From CAYQTE01 sp964420285 (GTDB lineage: Bacteria; Planctomycetota; Phycisphaerae; Tepidisphaerales; Tepidisphaeraceae): 64,000 bases of DNA. The notes beneath the pieces are model-generated. The model was not told the DNA's origin, searched no databases, and saw only the letters and a list, made by a program, of their open reading frames with translations. How positions within the stretch are numbered: position 1 is the first letter of the stretch; the number at the start of each line of letters is the position of its first letter. The position numbers and the translations under genes are program-made. The stretch covers positions 19,436 through 83,435 of the forward strand of contig CAYQTE010000015.1 in the NCBI GenBank assembly GCA_964420285.1, given 5' to 3'. Shown piece by piece: positions 23,781 to 32,637 of this stretch.

Positions 23781-25673
23781 TCAAAGGCTGCCGTCCGGGT
23801 ACGGCGCCGGCCGGGTTGATGCGGGATTAACGGATTGAGCTTCCAGCTCCGCCAGTCGCGCCTTGGCGTCCGCGTTGCCGAGGTCGGCCGCCTTGCGATA
23901 CCAGATCATGGCTTGTTCCTTGTCCGTGGCGACGCCCAGTCCATGATCGTAGAGCGAGCCGATCCACTCCATCGCATCAACGTTGCCCGCGTCGGCGGAC
24001 TTGCGAAACCAGGTCATGGCTTGTCCGTAGTCCTGAATGACGCCCTGGCCCTGTGTGTACATGTAGCCGAGTTTGTACATCGACCCGGGATCGTTGGCGC
24101 TGGCCCCTTTGCGAAGCCATTTCACCGCCTGCTCATAATCCTTGGCCACGCCGATGCCGCTGGCGTAAAGAGCACCCACGTTTCCCATTGCTTCGGCATC
24201 GCCGGCATCGGCCGCTTTGCGCAGCCAGGTCGCCACCTGCTGATTATCCTTCGGCACGCCTTCACCCTTCAGATACATGCGGGCGATGCGGCTCATTGCA
24301 TTGGTATCGCCGGCGTCGGCGGCCTTGCGGTACCAGATCATTGCCTGCGCGTAATCCTGCGTGACGCCATTTCCCAGTTCATAAAGCAAGCCGAGATTTG
24401 CCATGCCGCTGGCATTGCCTGCCTCTGCCGCCTTGCGGAACCAAGTTGCCGCTTGCGCATCATCCTTATTCACGCCCAGGCCCTTGCCATACAGGCCGCC
24501 GATCACATTCATCGACTCCGCGTCGCCCGCATCGGCGGACTTGCGATACCACGTCGCGGCCTGCTCCCAATCCTGGGTCACGCCCTGCCCGAGGGCGTAT
24601 TCCGAACCGATGTTGTGCATCGCTTCGGCGTCCCCGCCATCGGCCGCTTTGCGCCACCAGGCCAAAGCCTGCTGGTCATCCTGCGCCACGCCGTACCCGC
24701 TCTTGTAGAGCACGCCGATGGCCTTCATCGCCTCCGCGCTGTTTGCGTCCGCCGCCTTGCGCAACCAGGTCATCTCCTGCTGATAATCCTGGGCCACGCC
24801 AGTCCCATGTTCGTAAACCATGGCGATATTAAACATAGCCTCCGTACTGCCGGCGTCGGCCGCCTTGCGATACCACATCATCGCCTGAGTGATGTCCTGA
24901 GCCACGCCGTTCCCATGTTCGTACATCGCGCCGAGATTCGACATCGAGTTCGGGTCGTGCGCGTCGGCGCCCTTCTGGAGCCACTTCAGCGCCTTGGTGA
25001 AATCCTGCGGCACACCTTTGCCTAGGGCATATCGGCCGCCCAGGTTCCCCATCGATTGCGCGTCTCCCGCGTCGGCGGCTTTTTGCAGCCATGCCGCCGC
25101 CTGCGCGTCATCGCAAGGCACGCCTTTGCCGGCCGCATACATTTGGCCCAGGTTCCCCATCGACGCCGGGTCGCCGGCCTCCGCGCCCTTTCGCAACCAC
25201 ATGATCGCTTGTGCGTCATCCTCCGTCACACCTTTGCCCAAGGCATACACGGCGCCGATGCATCCCATCGCCGCCACATCGCCCGCGTCGACGGCTTTGT
25301 GATACCACGCCAGCGCCTGCTGGTCGTCCTCGGCCACGCCGTGGCCGTGCAGATAAAGCGACCCGACGTGTCGCATCGCCTCGGCGTTGCCCACGTCGGC
25401 GGCCTTGCGCCAATAGGCCATCGCCTTGGCGTAATCCCGCGGCACGCCATCGGTGCCCTCGTCATACATCATCCCGACGCGCACAGCATCGGCCGGACTG
25501 CGCGCCGCCTCCCGATCAAGATCCTCGGCGCTGCGGGTGGCCGGCCCCGTCGCCGGCGGGTCGGCCGCGACAACCGGCTTGGCCAGGACGGTTGTCAGAA
25601 CGCCGAGAAAAAACAACACGAGCCGCGATGCCGTGCGGAGCGATACCGAGGCGCATCCAGTTTTTGGACACAT
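23781..25673 (-). CDS. Exported Sel1-repeat (TPR-like) protein, 15 repeats
   Basis: The ATG at 25673 (a TTG two codons upstream is also possible, with AAAGGA just before it) gives 630 residues. A signal peptide (about residues 1-38, hydrophobic LVLFFLGVLTTVLA) is followed by about 15 Sel1 repeats of 36 residues with the consensus A-WYRKAADAGD-EAM--IG-LY--G-GV--D. Sel1 solenoids mediate protein-protein contacts, often in envelope stress or morphogenesis. The repeats are nearly uniform, which suggests recent internal amplification. The C-terminal NPASTRPAPYP tail is low complexity. No neighbouring gene suggests a partner. Confidence 0.9.
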   Translation of the reverse strand: MCPKTGCASVSLRTASRLVLFFLGVLTTVLAKPVVAADPPATGPATRSAEDLDREAARSPADAVRVGMMYDEGTDGVPRDYAKAMAYWRKAADVGNAEAMRHVGSLYLHGHGVAEDDQQALAWYHKAVDAGDVAAMGCIGAVYALGKGVTEDDAQAIMWLRKGAEAGDPASMGNLGQMYAAGKGVPCDDAQAAAWLQKAADAGDAQSMGNLGGRYALGKGVPQDFTKALKWLQKGADAHDPNSMSNLGAMYEHGNGVAQDITQAMMWYRKAADAGSTEAMFNIAMVYEHGTGVAQDYQQEMTWLRKAADANSAEAMKAIGVLYKSGYGVAQDDQQALAWWRKAADGGDAEAMHNIGSEYALGQGVTQDWEQAATWYRKSADAGDAESMNVIGGLYGKGLGVNKDDAQAATWFRKAAEAGNASGMANLGLLYELGNGVTQDYAQAMIWYRKAADAGDTNAMSRIARMYLKGEGVPKDNQQVATWLRKAADAGDAEAMGNVGALYASGIGVAKDYEQAVKWLRKGASANDPGSMYKLGYMYTQGQGVIQDYGQAMTWFRKSADAGNVDAMEWIGSLYDHGLGVATDKEQAMIWYRKAADLGNADAKARLAELEAQSVNPASTRPAPYPDGSL

Positions 25674-26083
25674 TTGCAATCATTCCTTTCTGATCGCCCG
25701 CGGGTTCCTCGCCGGCCGAGGGGGTCTGGCGCGATCGGAAGAAGAGGCACGATATGGGGCGAATCGGTTCCATGTCTTGGCCCGGCTGGCTCCATCAAGA
25801 GAGGCCGGATGGAGATTGTTTTGAAACCCGGCCGGTATTTTACGCGACTGCTCGTATCGTGCAAGGTGAATCCGGCGATTGTCGCATTCTGGGCGCGCGA
25901 TGCAATCGGCGGGGCGAATTCGGCGCGCCACGATCGCACTCGGCCGGGCCAAGTTGCTACCAAGTTCCAACTCGTACATGCGAAGTTCCAACTTTTTCGC
26001 GACGTTTAGGGCACGTTTTGGACGCCATGTCTGGCGTAAACCGCGATTTCGCGAGCCGCCGGAACTTGGCCCCGGCGGTGAAA
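25674..26083. other. Intergenic region, no convincing gene
   Basis: A possible 66-residue frame at 25809-26009 has no family match and poor coding character. Two near copies of AAGTTCCAACT lie at 25962-25995 as a short direct repeat. The region should contain the Sel1-gene promoter on the minus strand, but no clear motif stands out. It ends at the reversed element copy C. Confidence 0.4.
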
Positions 26084-26295
26084 GTGCCCGATTTTCCGGG
26101 CGAGTGTAAATCCATGCGGGACCGCCTTTTATTCCCCTCTCCCTGTACCCAGGGGGAGGGTTGGGTGGGGGTTGACCGCTGCGGCGTTCGTCGCGGCTTC
26201 GACCTGGCAGAGCCACTGGCGAAGAACCCCCACCTTTGTCCTCCCCCTGAGTACATGGGGAGGAGGAAAAGGCGGTTGCCCGGAAGTTCGGGCAC
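26084..26295 (-). repeat. Miniature inverted-repeat element, copy C (reversed)
   Basis: It starts GTGCCCGATTTTCCGGGCGA and ends GCCCGGAAGTTCGGGCAC. Internal order is reversed relative to copies A, B, D and E (the CCCTCTCCCTG hairpin comes first). It lies between the Sel1 gene and the DUF2231-like gene, ahead of the start codons of both. Confidence 0.9.
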
Positions 26296-26387
26296 TCTCG
26301 GCGGTAGTCCTGGCGGGGGCGAATCTGGACACGAGGGCATCCGGTCGGATAATTATTGCAGTCGGTCGCCACAAGGGAGCCAGAGCA

Positions 26388-27620
26388 ATGCCTGATTTCA
26401 TTCGGCCCAATTACCATCCCATGCTGGTCAATTTTCCCGTCGGCCTGCTGGTGATGGGCGTGCTCATTGAACTGCTGAGCTTCATGTACCGCCGACATCC
26501 CGTCCGCCAGGCGGGACGGTGCATGATTCTGATTGGCGCGTTATGGGCGTTGCCGGCCGTGACCAGCGGGCTTTATGCGATGTGGGATGTGGCCAGCCAC
26601 CGCAATCCCAATCTGATTACCTGGCAGGATGTGATCAACGCCAAGCTGCTGACGGCGGCGCAATGGAAGCTGTTGCACAAGCATCTGTTGCTCACCTGCG
26701 TGGGGATGGGCATGTGTCTGGCGGCGTCGCTCTGGTGGCTGGGCAGTTCGGACCGCTGGCGGCAGTGGTCCTACCTGCCGATGCTGGGTGTGCTGGTCGC
26801 GGGAGTGGTGATCGGCGGCATCGGCGTACACAAGATCGGCAATGCGGTGTTCATCCACGGCCTGGCCGTCGAGCCCAGCCCGGCCGACGCAGGCACAGTC
26901 CATCCGTCCTACGCATCGACGAACAACGACGAGAATGGCACATGGCGGGCGGCGGTGGACAGTACGCTGAATCCCAGGCAGGTTCACGTGATATTGGGCG
27001 GATTTGCCTGTTCGGTGGCGCTGTTGGTCATCGCGCTGTGCGTTCGCCGGACCGTGCATGCCAGCGAGCGCCTGGCCGAGTCTGTCCCTCAGACGCAGAT
27101 CGAGGAGCCGCAATTGAATGCGTCGATTCCTGACCGCAATCAACTCATGGTGGCGGCGATTCGCAGTGTGCCCGACGGGTCGCGGGCGGCGGCGCCGAAG
27201 ATTCCCGCGGCGACGTTTGGATTGCTGGCGGTGTTGCTGACGCTGGCGGCGGCCGTGGTGGGGCTGTACGTGGCGGGCATCACCGATTGGCCGGCTTTCC
27301 AGAGCGATTTCCTTCGGGCCCAAAGCAATTTGGAGATGCGTGACCGGCTGCACGCGATGCTGGGCGCGGCGATGTTGGTGTTGTTGCTGTTGCTGGCCTG
27401 CATAGCGCGGTTCGCGCCGCGCAGTGGTTTTGCGGTGGGGATTTTTTCGTGCCTGCTTCTGATGGTGATCGCCGCTCAGCTCTGGATGGGGCCGCTGCTC
27501 CTGTTGGACGGATCCACCGGCCCGCTGAATGGATTCAACACCAAGTCGCCCTCGCCGCAGACGATGCAGCCGACGACAGCGGCAACGACCATGCCGACGA
27601 CGGCGCCGGCGGGGGGCTGA
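26388..27620 (+). CDS. DUF2231-like polytopic membrane protein
   Basis: The ATG at 26388 follows AAGGGAG and gives 410 residues. The N-terminus PNYHPMLVNFPVGLLVMGVL with HP and NFP is the mark of DUF2231 (predicted haem or quinone-linked membrane proteins). Further helices follow in two groups, around residues 10-165 and 205-385. A second HLLLTCVGMGMCL-type segment and a histidine before VILGGFACSVALLVIAL hint at an internal duplication. The C-terminal tail is Thr/Pro-rich (TTAATTMPTTAPAGG). The function is unknown; conserved histidines could bind haem, but no CxxCH motif is present. Confidence 0.72.
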   Translation: MPDFIRPNYHPMLVNFPVGLLVMGVLIELLSFMYRRHPVRQAGRCMILIGALWALPAVTSGLYAMWDVASHRNPNLITWQDVINAKLLTAAQWKLLHKHLLLTCVGMGMCLAASLWWLGSSDRWRQWSYLPMLGVLVAGVVIGGIGVHKIGNAVFIHGLAVEPSPADAGTVHPSYASTNNDENGTWRAAVDSTLNPRQVHVILGGFACSVALLVIALCVRRTVHASERLAESVPQTQIEEPQLNASIPDRNQLMVAAIRSVPDGSRAAAPKIPAATFGLLAVLLTLAAAVVGLYVAGITDWPAFQSDFLRAQSNLEMRDRLHAMLGAAMLVLLLLLACIARFAPRSGFAVGIFSCLLLMVIAAQLWMGPLLLLDGSTGPLNGFNTKSPSPQTMQPTTAATTMPTTAPAGG

Positions 27621-27634
27621 TTGCGACTCTGCAT

Positions 27635-28816
27635 TTACGGCCGTGTCGCGGGCAATATTGCAGGATTGGCGGCGGCGGCGATGATCGAGAAGAGGGCGGG
27701 CTTGGGGAGGTTTTGGCGGTCGAAGACCAGCGGGTTTTGGCCGGCTCGCCATGATCGGGCATCGTTCAGACCCCAGAATGTCACGCGCGTGATGACGTCC
27801 TTGTGCTTTTGAAATATCGCAAAGAGCCTGGCATACGCGTCGGCCTGGCGTTTGAGATCATCGGGTGAGGCTGGCGCGGCGGCCAGGCCGGCCCGGCCGC
27901 GAGCGGCTCGCGCGCCGGTGGTGGTCGCTTGTGTCGTGGCCCGCGTGGCGGCTTGTGTTGCGCCACGTGTGCCTGGAGCGGGGATGGTGATGTCCAGTTC
28001 GGTGATCATGACCTTCAGACCCAGTGCTTTGTAATCGTCGATCGCCTTGTCGACGGCGTCATAAGGCACACTGTTCAAATTCCAGTGACCCTGGATTCCC
28101 ACGGCCGTGATCGACGCTCCGGCGGCAATGAGCCGCTTGAGCAGCAGCAAAGAGCTGGCGTGCTTGGGGCCGGTTTCGATGTTGTAGTCGTTGTAATGCA
28201 GATCGGCGTTGGGATCGGCTTCGCGGGCGTACTTGAAAGCGTAGAGCGGATAATCCGGGCCGATCGCCTGCATCCACGGCGAATTGCGGAGGTTTTCGGT
28301 CAGGGCGGTCGCGGCGTTGCCGCCGTCGTTGATCGCCTCATTGACGACATCCCAACCCTTGATCTTGCCCTTGAAATGGCCGACCTCGGTTTCGATATGG
28401 GTCTTGAGGCGAGCCAGCGCCACATCCCTGGTGACGGGTTGGCCGTTCTCGCCCGCGAAGAACCAGTTGCCGGTTTGCTGGTTCCACACCAGGCAATGTC
28501 CGATGGTCTGGATGTGGTTTTCCTGGCAGAACTGGACGAGAGCCTCGGCCGTTGTCCAGTTCCAGGTGTCTTCCCTGGGATGGATGCTGGCGGGCTTCAT
28601 CGAGTTTTCGGGCGTGATGACGTTGAACTGCGACTTGATGATTGCCAGTTCGGCGGGGTTGAATTCGCCGGGAGTCCGGAAATCCAATGCCGTGCCGATG
28701 AGAAAATCCTTTGCGTAGGCATCCTTGAGGCTTGGTGCGTCGGCGCGGAGACAGGCTCCATGCACGAATGCCAGGACGATTGCCGTCAGCGCTGTGATGA
28801 ATCCGGATTTGCTCAT
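27635..28816 (-). CDS. Secreted GH10 endo-1,4-beta-xylanase
   Basis: The ATG at 28816 follows TCAGGAG. The 393-residue protein has a signal peptide (about 1-25) and one GH10 barrel: NVITPENSMKPASIHP, IGHCLVWNQQTGNWF, the acid/base E160 in WDVVNEA, LHYNDYNIE, GIQGHWN, and the nucleophile E273 in VMITELDI. The enzyme hydrolyses beta-1,4-xylan outside the cytoplasm. A low-complexity insert of ~40 residues (about 281-320, rich in Ala/Thr/Arg) lies just after the nucleophile strand. It precedes no other sugar gene directly and is 42 bp downstream of the S9 peptidase on the same strand. Confidence 0.93.
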   Translation of the reverse strand: MSKSGFITALTAIVLAFVHGACLRADAPSLKDAYAKDFLIGTALDFRTPGEFNPAELAIIKSQFNVITPENSMKPASIHPREDTWNWTTAEALVQFCQENHIQTIGHCLVWNQQTGNWFFAGENGQPVTRDVALARLKTHIETEVGHFKGKIKGWDVVNEAINDGGNAATALTENLRNSPWMQAIGPDYPLYAFKYAREADPNADLHYNDYNIETGPKHASSLLLLKRLIAAGASITAVGIQGHWNLNSVPYDAVDKAIDDYKALGLKVMITELDITIPAPGTRGATQAATRATTQATTTGARAARGRAGLAAAPASPDDLKRQADAYARLFAIFQKHKDVITRVTFWGLNDARSWRAGQNPLVFDRQNLPKPALFSIIAAAANPAILPATRP

Positions 28817-28858
28817 GATAAAGCTCCTGATGTCGTGATCTGAACGAGGGTCTGTCGA

Positions 28859-31393
28859 TCATGCTCCGCCGCGGCCCCGGCCGGGCGCAACCGGCGCGCC
28901 CGGTGGATTGGCCGGTTGGGCGTTGCGGTTGGCCGGTTCGGCGCCCAGAAGATAGCGGACAAAGAAGTCGTTGCGTTTGAATTCGGTGATGTTGGAATCG
29001 GCGCCGTGGTCGGCGCCGGGGACCATGACGAAATCAAAATCGCGGCGGGCCTTGATGAGGGCATCAACGAAGCGGTAAGTCGCTTCCGGCGGCACGTTGG
29101 TATCCAGTTCGCCGACGACAAGCTGGAGATGTCCGCGCAGGCGGTAGGCATTGTCGATGTTGCTCGACGCCGAATACTGCGGGCCGACCGGGTATCCCAT
29201 CCATTGCTCGTTCCACGAGGCCTTGTCCATGCGGTTGTCATGGCAGCCGGAATTGGCGACGGCCACCTTGTAGAACTCGGGATGAAAGAGCACGGCGGCG
29301 GCGGCGTTTTGCCCGCCGGCGCTGGTGCCGAAGATCCCGACGCGGTCGGTATCCATGTAGGGATATTTGGCGGCGGCGGCCTGAATCCACCTGATGCGGT
29401 CGGGGAATCCGGCATCGGCGAGATTCTGCCAGCAGACATCGTGAAAGGCTTTGGAGCGATAGGCGGTTCCCATGGCATCCATTTGCACGACGATAAATCC
29501 GAGATTGGTCAGTGCCGCGTACCGCGAGCCGAGGGAAAAAGTCTTGGGAGTGTAGGCGCCTTGCGGGCCGGCGTAGATGTCTTCGATGACCGGATATTTC
29601 TGCGAGGGATTGACCACGCGCGGGCGGCAGATGATGCCCCAGATATCGGTCTTATCGTCGCGGCCCCTGGCGGTGAAAACCTCGGCGAGATTGGGCGTGC
29701 CGGTCACCTGGGCTTTTTCCAGCGCAACGACAAGTTTGCCGTCGCTGACGCGGCGAAGTTCGGTGACGGGGGGCATGTCCACCCGGCTGTACGTGTCGAT
29801 AACGTATTTGTGGTCCGGCTCCGGCGAGAAGCTGCCGGAAGCGGTGCCGGACGGGAACGTGATCGAGTGGTTGCCGTCGCCGTCGGTCAGCCAGGTCAGG
29901 CCGGTGCCGTCAAAATTGACCCGGCCATACTGGAGGAGATAGGGATCATGGCTGGGATAGACGCCGCATGCGGTGAACCAGATCTGGCGGGCTTGCTGGT
30001 CGATGTTGTTGATGCCGCGGATGACCCATTGGCCCTTGGTGATCTGCTTGATCGCGGGGGCCTGGGCATCGACGAAATAGAGATGGCGCCAGCCGTCCAT
30101 TTCCGAGATGTAGATGATCTCGTTTTCATTGCGCAGATAGTTGACCAGTTGGAGCGGCATGTTCTCGGTGTGGGCGGACCAGATGAAGGTCCTGGACTTC
30201 TCGTCGATGATGTTGCGGAGGCCGCCGGTGTGGGTATCGACTTCGACGAGGCGAAATCGCTGATGGCCGCGGTCGTATTTTTCGATCGTGAAGTGGAACC
30301 CATCGCTTTTCCAGCGCAGAACCGGATTGGGATCGCCGCCGCCGGGGGACATGTCGATGCGCTCGATCGCCGGCTTGATCTGCTTGAGATTGGCGAGTGT
30401 GAAGATATTCAGTTCGTAGGAGTCGAACTTGTCGCCGGGGAGCGGGTAGACGGAAGTTTGGAGGACGGCCCGGCCGACGCCGCCGCCGGTGGGTCCGCCC
30501 GAAGCGGGGGGCGGCGAGGATTGGATGCGATAGACCTGCTTGCGATCGCCCGGCGCCATGCGGAACGCGACCAGGGCCGTGGAGTCGGGCGAGAAACTCA
30601 GGCGCGTGTAAGAGTCGTCGGCCTGGCCGTCCTGGGTGAGTTGGGTTTCATTGCCGGCGGCATTGCGAATGACGACGTTGTTGTTGCGGACGAGGGCGGT
30701 CCACTGGTTGTTGGGCGCGGTCTGCGTGCCGTTACCGCGAGCGCCGGAGCGAGCGCCGCCGATGCGACCCCCGGCCGGGCTGCGGCCGGTGGCAGCGCCG
30801 CCGGGTGCGGCGGCCTGCTGGGGGCTGGGGAAAATGTCATCGGCCGCGTCGGCGAGAAGTTCCAAAGCGCTAGTCAGCGGCCGATTGTCGATCGCATCGG
30901 CCAGCGGCGGGTTGTAGGGATCAAACGGCGAGGGCTCCAACCCGCTGACCGGCGGGCCATCGGATTTCGTGGCTTCATACGAATCGAGCGAGCATTTCCA
31001 GCTTGTGCCGCCGACGGTGAAGCGGACGGCCTTTTCATCATCGACGAACTGGATGGCGTCAAAGGGAAGCCGATCGGCCTGAGCGGCAACGGCGGAGGCT
31101 TTGGCGAGTGCGGCCGCGAGTTTTTGATGATCGAACGCCGGCAGTCGCGTACCGGCAATGGCGTCCACGAGAATAAACTCCCTGGCGCCGCCGGGCAGAT
31201 CGTTGCGATACCAGAATTTGTCTGTCCCGAACCAGTTGGGCGTGACGCGATCCTTGTAGATGGCGACGCCACCGGCGCCGCCGCGGCCGCGGCCGGCGGG
31301 TTGGGCGATGGCGTGTGGGGATTTACAGAAAAGAAAGACAGCAGATGCCAGAACGAAGGCTGCGAAGGAGGCTGTCGAGCGGGGCACGCGCAT
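28859..31393 (-). CDS. Secreted S9 family (DPP IV-type) serine peptidase
   Basis: The ATG at 31393 is preceded by CAAGGAG and gives 844 residues with a signal peptide (ASFAAFVLASAVFLFCKSP...IAQ). Residues ~100-590 match the DPP IV N-terminal propeller (SFSPDSTALVAFRM, YISEMDGWRHLYFVDAQA). The C-terminal hydrolase has S691 in GTSAGG, D764 in GELDTN and H796 in GADHG as triad, and LRGHLQLVVGELD. It should cleave short peptides or act as an exported acyl-peptidase. A Gly/Arg/Pro-rich insert lies near residues 120-150 and another at the extreme C-terminus (GRGRGGA). The frame stays open upstream to an ATG at 31570 overlapping the DUF309 stop. Confidence 0.9.
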   Translation of the reverse strand: MRVPRSTASFAAFVLASAVFLFCKSPHAIAQPAGRGRGGAGGVAIYKDRVTPNWFGTDKFWYRNDLPGGAREFILVDAIAGTRLPAFDHQKLAAALAKASAVAAQADRLPFDAIQFVDDEKAVRFTVGGTSWKCSLDSYEATKSDGPPVSGLEPSPFDPYNPPLADAIDNRPLTSALELLADAADDIFPSPQQAAAPGGAATGRSPAGGRIGGARSGARGNGTQTAPNNQWTALVRNNNVVIRNAAGNETQLTQDGQADDSYTRLSFSPDSTALVAFRMAPGDRKQVYRIQSSPPPASGGPTGGGVGRAVLQTSVYPLPGDKFDSYELNIFTLANLKQIKPAIERIDMSPGGGDPNPVLRWKSDGFHFTIEKYDRGHQRFRLVEVDTHTGGLRNIIDEKSRTFIWSAHTENMPLQLVNYLRNENEIIYISEMDGWRHLYFVDAQAPAIKQITKGQWVIRGINNIDQQARQIWFTACGVYPSHDPYLLQYGRVNFDGTGLTWLTDGDGNHSITFPSGTASGSFSPEPDHKYVIDTYSRVDMPPVTELRRVSDGKLVVALEKAQVTGTPNLAEVFTARGRDDKTDIWGIICRPRVVNPSQKYPVIEDIYAGPQGAYTPKTFSLGSRYAALTNLGFIVVQMDAMGTAYRSKAFHDVCWQNLADAGFPDRIRWIQAAAAKYPYMDTDRVGIFGTSAGGQNAAAAVLFHPEFYKVAVANSGCHDNRMDKASWNEQWMGYPVGPQYSASSNIDNAYRLRGHLQLVVGELDTNVPPEATYRFVDALIKARRDFDFVMVPGADHGADSNITEFKRNDFFVRYLLGAEPANRNAQPANPPGAPVAPGRGRGGA

Positions 31394-31566
31394 AATCGAT
31401 CTCCTTGGAAATGCGGGACACAGTGTAACGCTGGGGCTGGTATCATTTCCAACTTGCTCGCGGCGGGCGAGGTCAGGGTGGAAGCGGCAGCGGGGACGGA
31501 GCAAGATTAAGATGAAGAGTGGGATGAGGAAGAGGGTGAAGAGCAGGATAAGGAGTAAGAGCAGGA
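31394..31566. other. Intergenic stretch with a polypurine tract
   Basis: From about 31502 to 31568 the plus strand is almost entirely A and G with scattered T. The minus strand therefore reads as a Leu/Ile-rich hydrophobic stretch in frame with the S9 peptidase. It may be only a low-complexity spacer. The AAGGAG of the peptidase lies at its other end. Confidence 0.5.
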
Positions 31567-32016
31567 TCATACTCCTGCGGCGAAGGGATCATGTTCAAGC
31601 GTCATCGTGAAGAGTCGATCGGGGTCGAGTTGGATGACGCCGTTTTTCGGGAGGGTTTTCAGTTCGAGAACCGGGGCGAGGACGTGCTCCATTTTGGTCA
31701 GGAAATTGGGGACGTGCAGGCCCATGAAGATGTTGGGCAGGCCGGCGAATTTGCGCGGATAGGTGCGATGCAGGCTGACGACGCCGCGCGGGTTACCGCG
31801 GCGGTAATGTTCAAGGGCGACGGCACATTGGATGAGGCCCTGGAGGAATCGCTGTTTGTCGCCGGTGGCGCAGGTCCAGATTTCCTCCCAGGCCTCGTGG
31901 GCGGCGAAGAACTCGCCGGCGTTGAACAGGCGAATGGCCTCGAAATAAAGGCGTCGCTGCTCGTCCGGCGGCAGGGGATCTTCGGTGGACATGAGAACGT
32001 GGCGATCGCTATACAT
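31567..32016 (-). CDS. DUF309 family protein
   Basis: The 149-residue protein fits DUF309: an all-helical domain with ALRLFNxGEFFxAHExxEExW seen here as RLFNAGEFFAAHEAWEEIWT, followed by RFLQGLIQCAVALEHYRRGN. The ATG at 32016 overlaps the stop of the acetyltransferase gene (TAATG), which suggests coupling; an internal ATG at 31992 (MSTEDP) is an alternative. The function is not known. The fold resembles small metal- or ligand-binding helical bundles. Confidence 0.85.
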   Translation of the reverse strand: MYSDRHVLMSTEDPLPPDEQRRLYFEAIRLFNAGEFFAAHEAWEEIWTCATGDKQRFLQGLIQCAVALEHYRRGNPRGVVSLHRTYPRKFAGLPNIFMGLHVPNFLTKMEHVLAPVLELKTLPKNGVIQLDPDRLFTMTLEHDPFAAGV

Positions 32017-32561
32017 TACGACCCGGCCGGCGGAGTCGGCGGGGAGACGATGGCGGCGTCGACATCGCTTGCGGCCGGGCCGGAATAGAGGTCGAGATAG
32101 AAATACATGAGGTCTCTGTCGTTGACGCGGCGTGTGCGGTCGTGTCGGAACTGGAATTTGTCGAACAGTCGAACCGCCGCTTCACGCTCCATGAAGGTGT
32201 CGAGAGTGATCTTGAGATAGCCGCTTTCGTGGCAGAATTTCAGGGCGGTTTCGACAAGGGCTTGTCCGATTCCGCGGCGGCGGTGATCCTGGCGGACGCG
32301 GAGCCGGCGGATTTCGGCGACGCCTTTTTCGGCCTGCTGCACGCCGAGCATGCCGACGATTTCTCCAGCGGCGTTTTCGACGACCCAGAAATGATTGCCG
32401 GGAATCATGTAGGCTCGCTCGATGTCGTCCAGGTCCAGAGCGGTGTCGTTTTCGGCGATCTTCCCACCGATCAATCCCTCGACGTACAGTGTGCGGCAGG
32501 CCGGCAGATCGGCCGGGCGATAGCTGCGGATGGTCCAGGCTCGGGCGGCGTCGCTTGTCAC
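32016..32561 (-). CDS. GNAT family N-acetyltransferase
   Basis: The GTG at 32561 gives 181 residues. The GNAT core is clear: IRSYRPADLPACRTLYVEGL, FWVVENAAGEIVGMLGV, the acetyl-CoA pyrophosphate loop IRRLRVRQDHRRRGIGQALV (Q/RxxGxG/A), then LKITLDTFMEREAAVRLFDKF. The acceptor is unknown. It is followed by DUF309 with a TAATG overlap, so the two are probably cotranslated. The gene is divergent from the sugar-epimerase gene, with a 76-bp gap between them. Confidence 0.88.
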   Translation of the reverse strand: MTSDAARAWTIRSYRPADLPACRTLYVEGLIGGKIAENDTALDLDDIERAYMIPGNHFWVVENAAGEIVGMLGVQQAEKGVAEIRRLRVRQDHRRRGIGQALVETALKFCHESGYLKITLDTFMEREAAVRLFDKFQFRHDRTRRVNDRDLMYFYLDLYSGPAASDVDAAIVSPPTPPAGS

Positions 32562-32637
32562 AGATAGGTATTGTAACCTGTTCGATGCGGCGGCGGCAGT
32601 GGGAATATCGCGGCGGTTTTATAAGGAGTGCAACACA

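Noticed and set aside
25809..26009. Possible 66-residue protein upstream of element copy C
   Set aside because: No family match, no good ribosome site and composition like the surrounding non-coding DNA.
28916..31510. Long open frame of 864 codons on the plus strand
   Set aside because: It is the mirror of the S9 peptidase on the other strand, an effect of high-GC codon bias; the peptidase frame has a complete catalytic triad and signal peptide.
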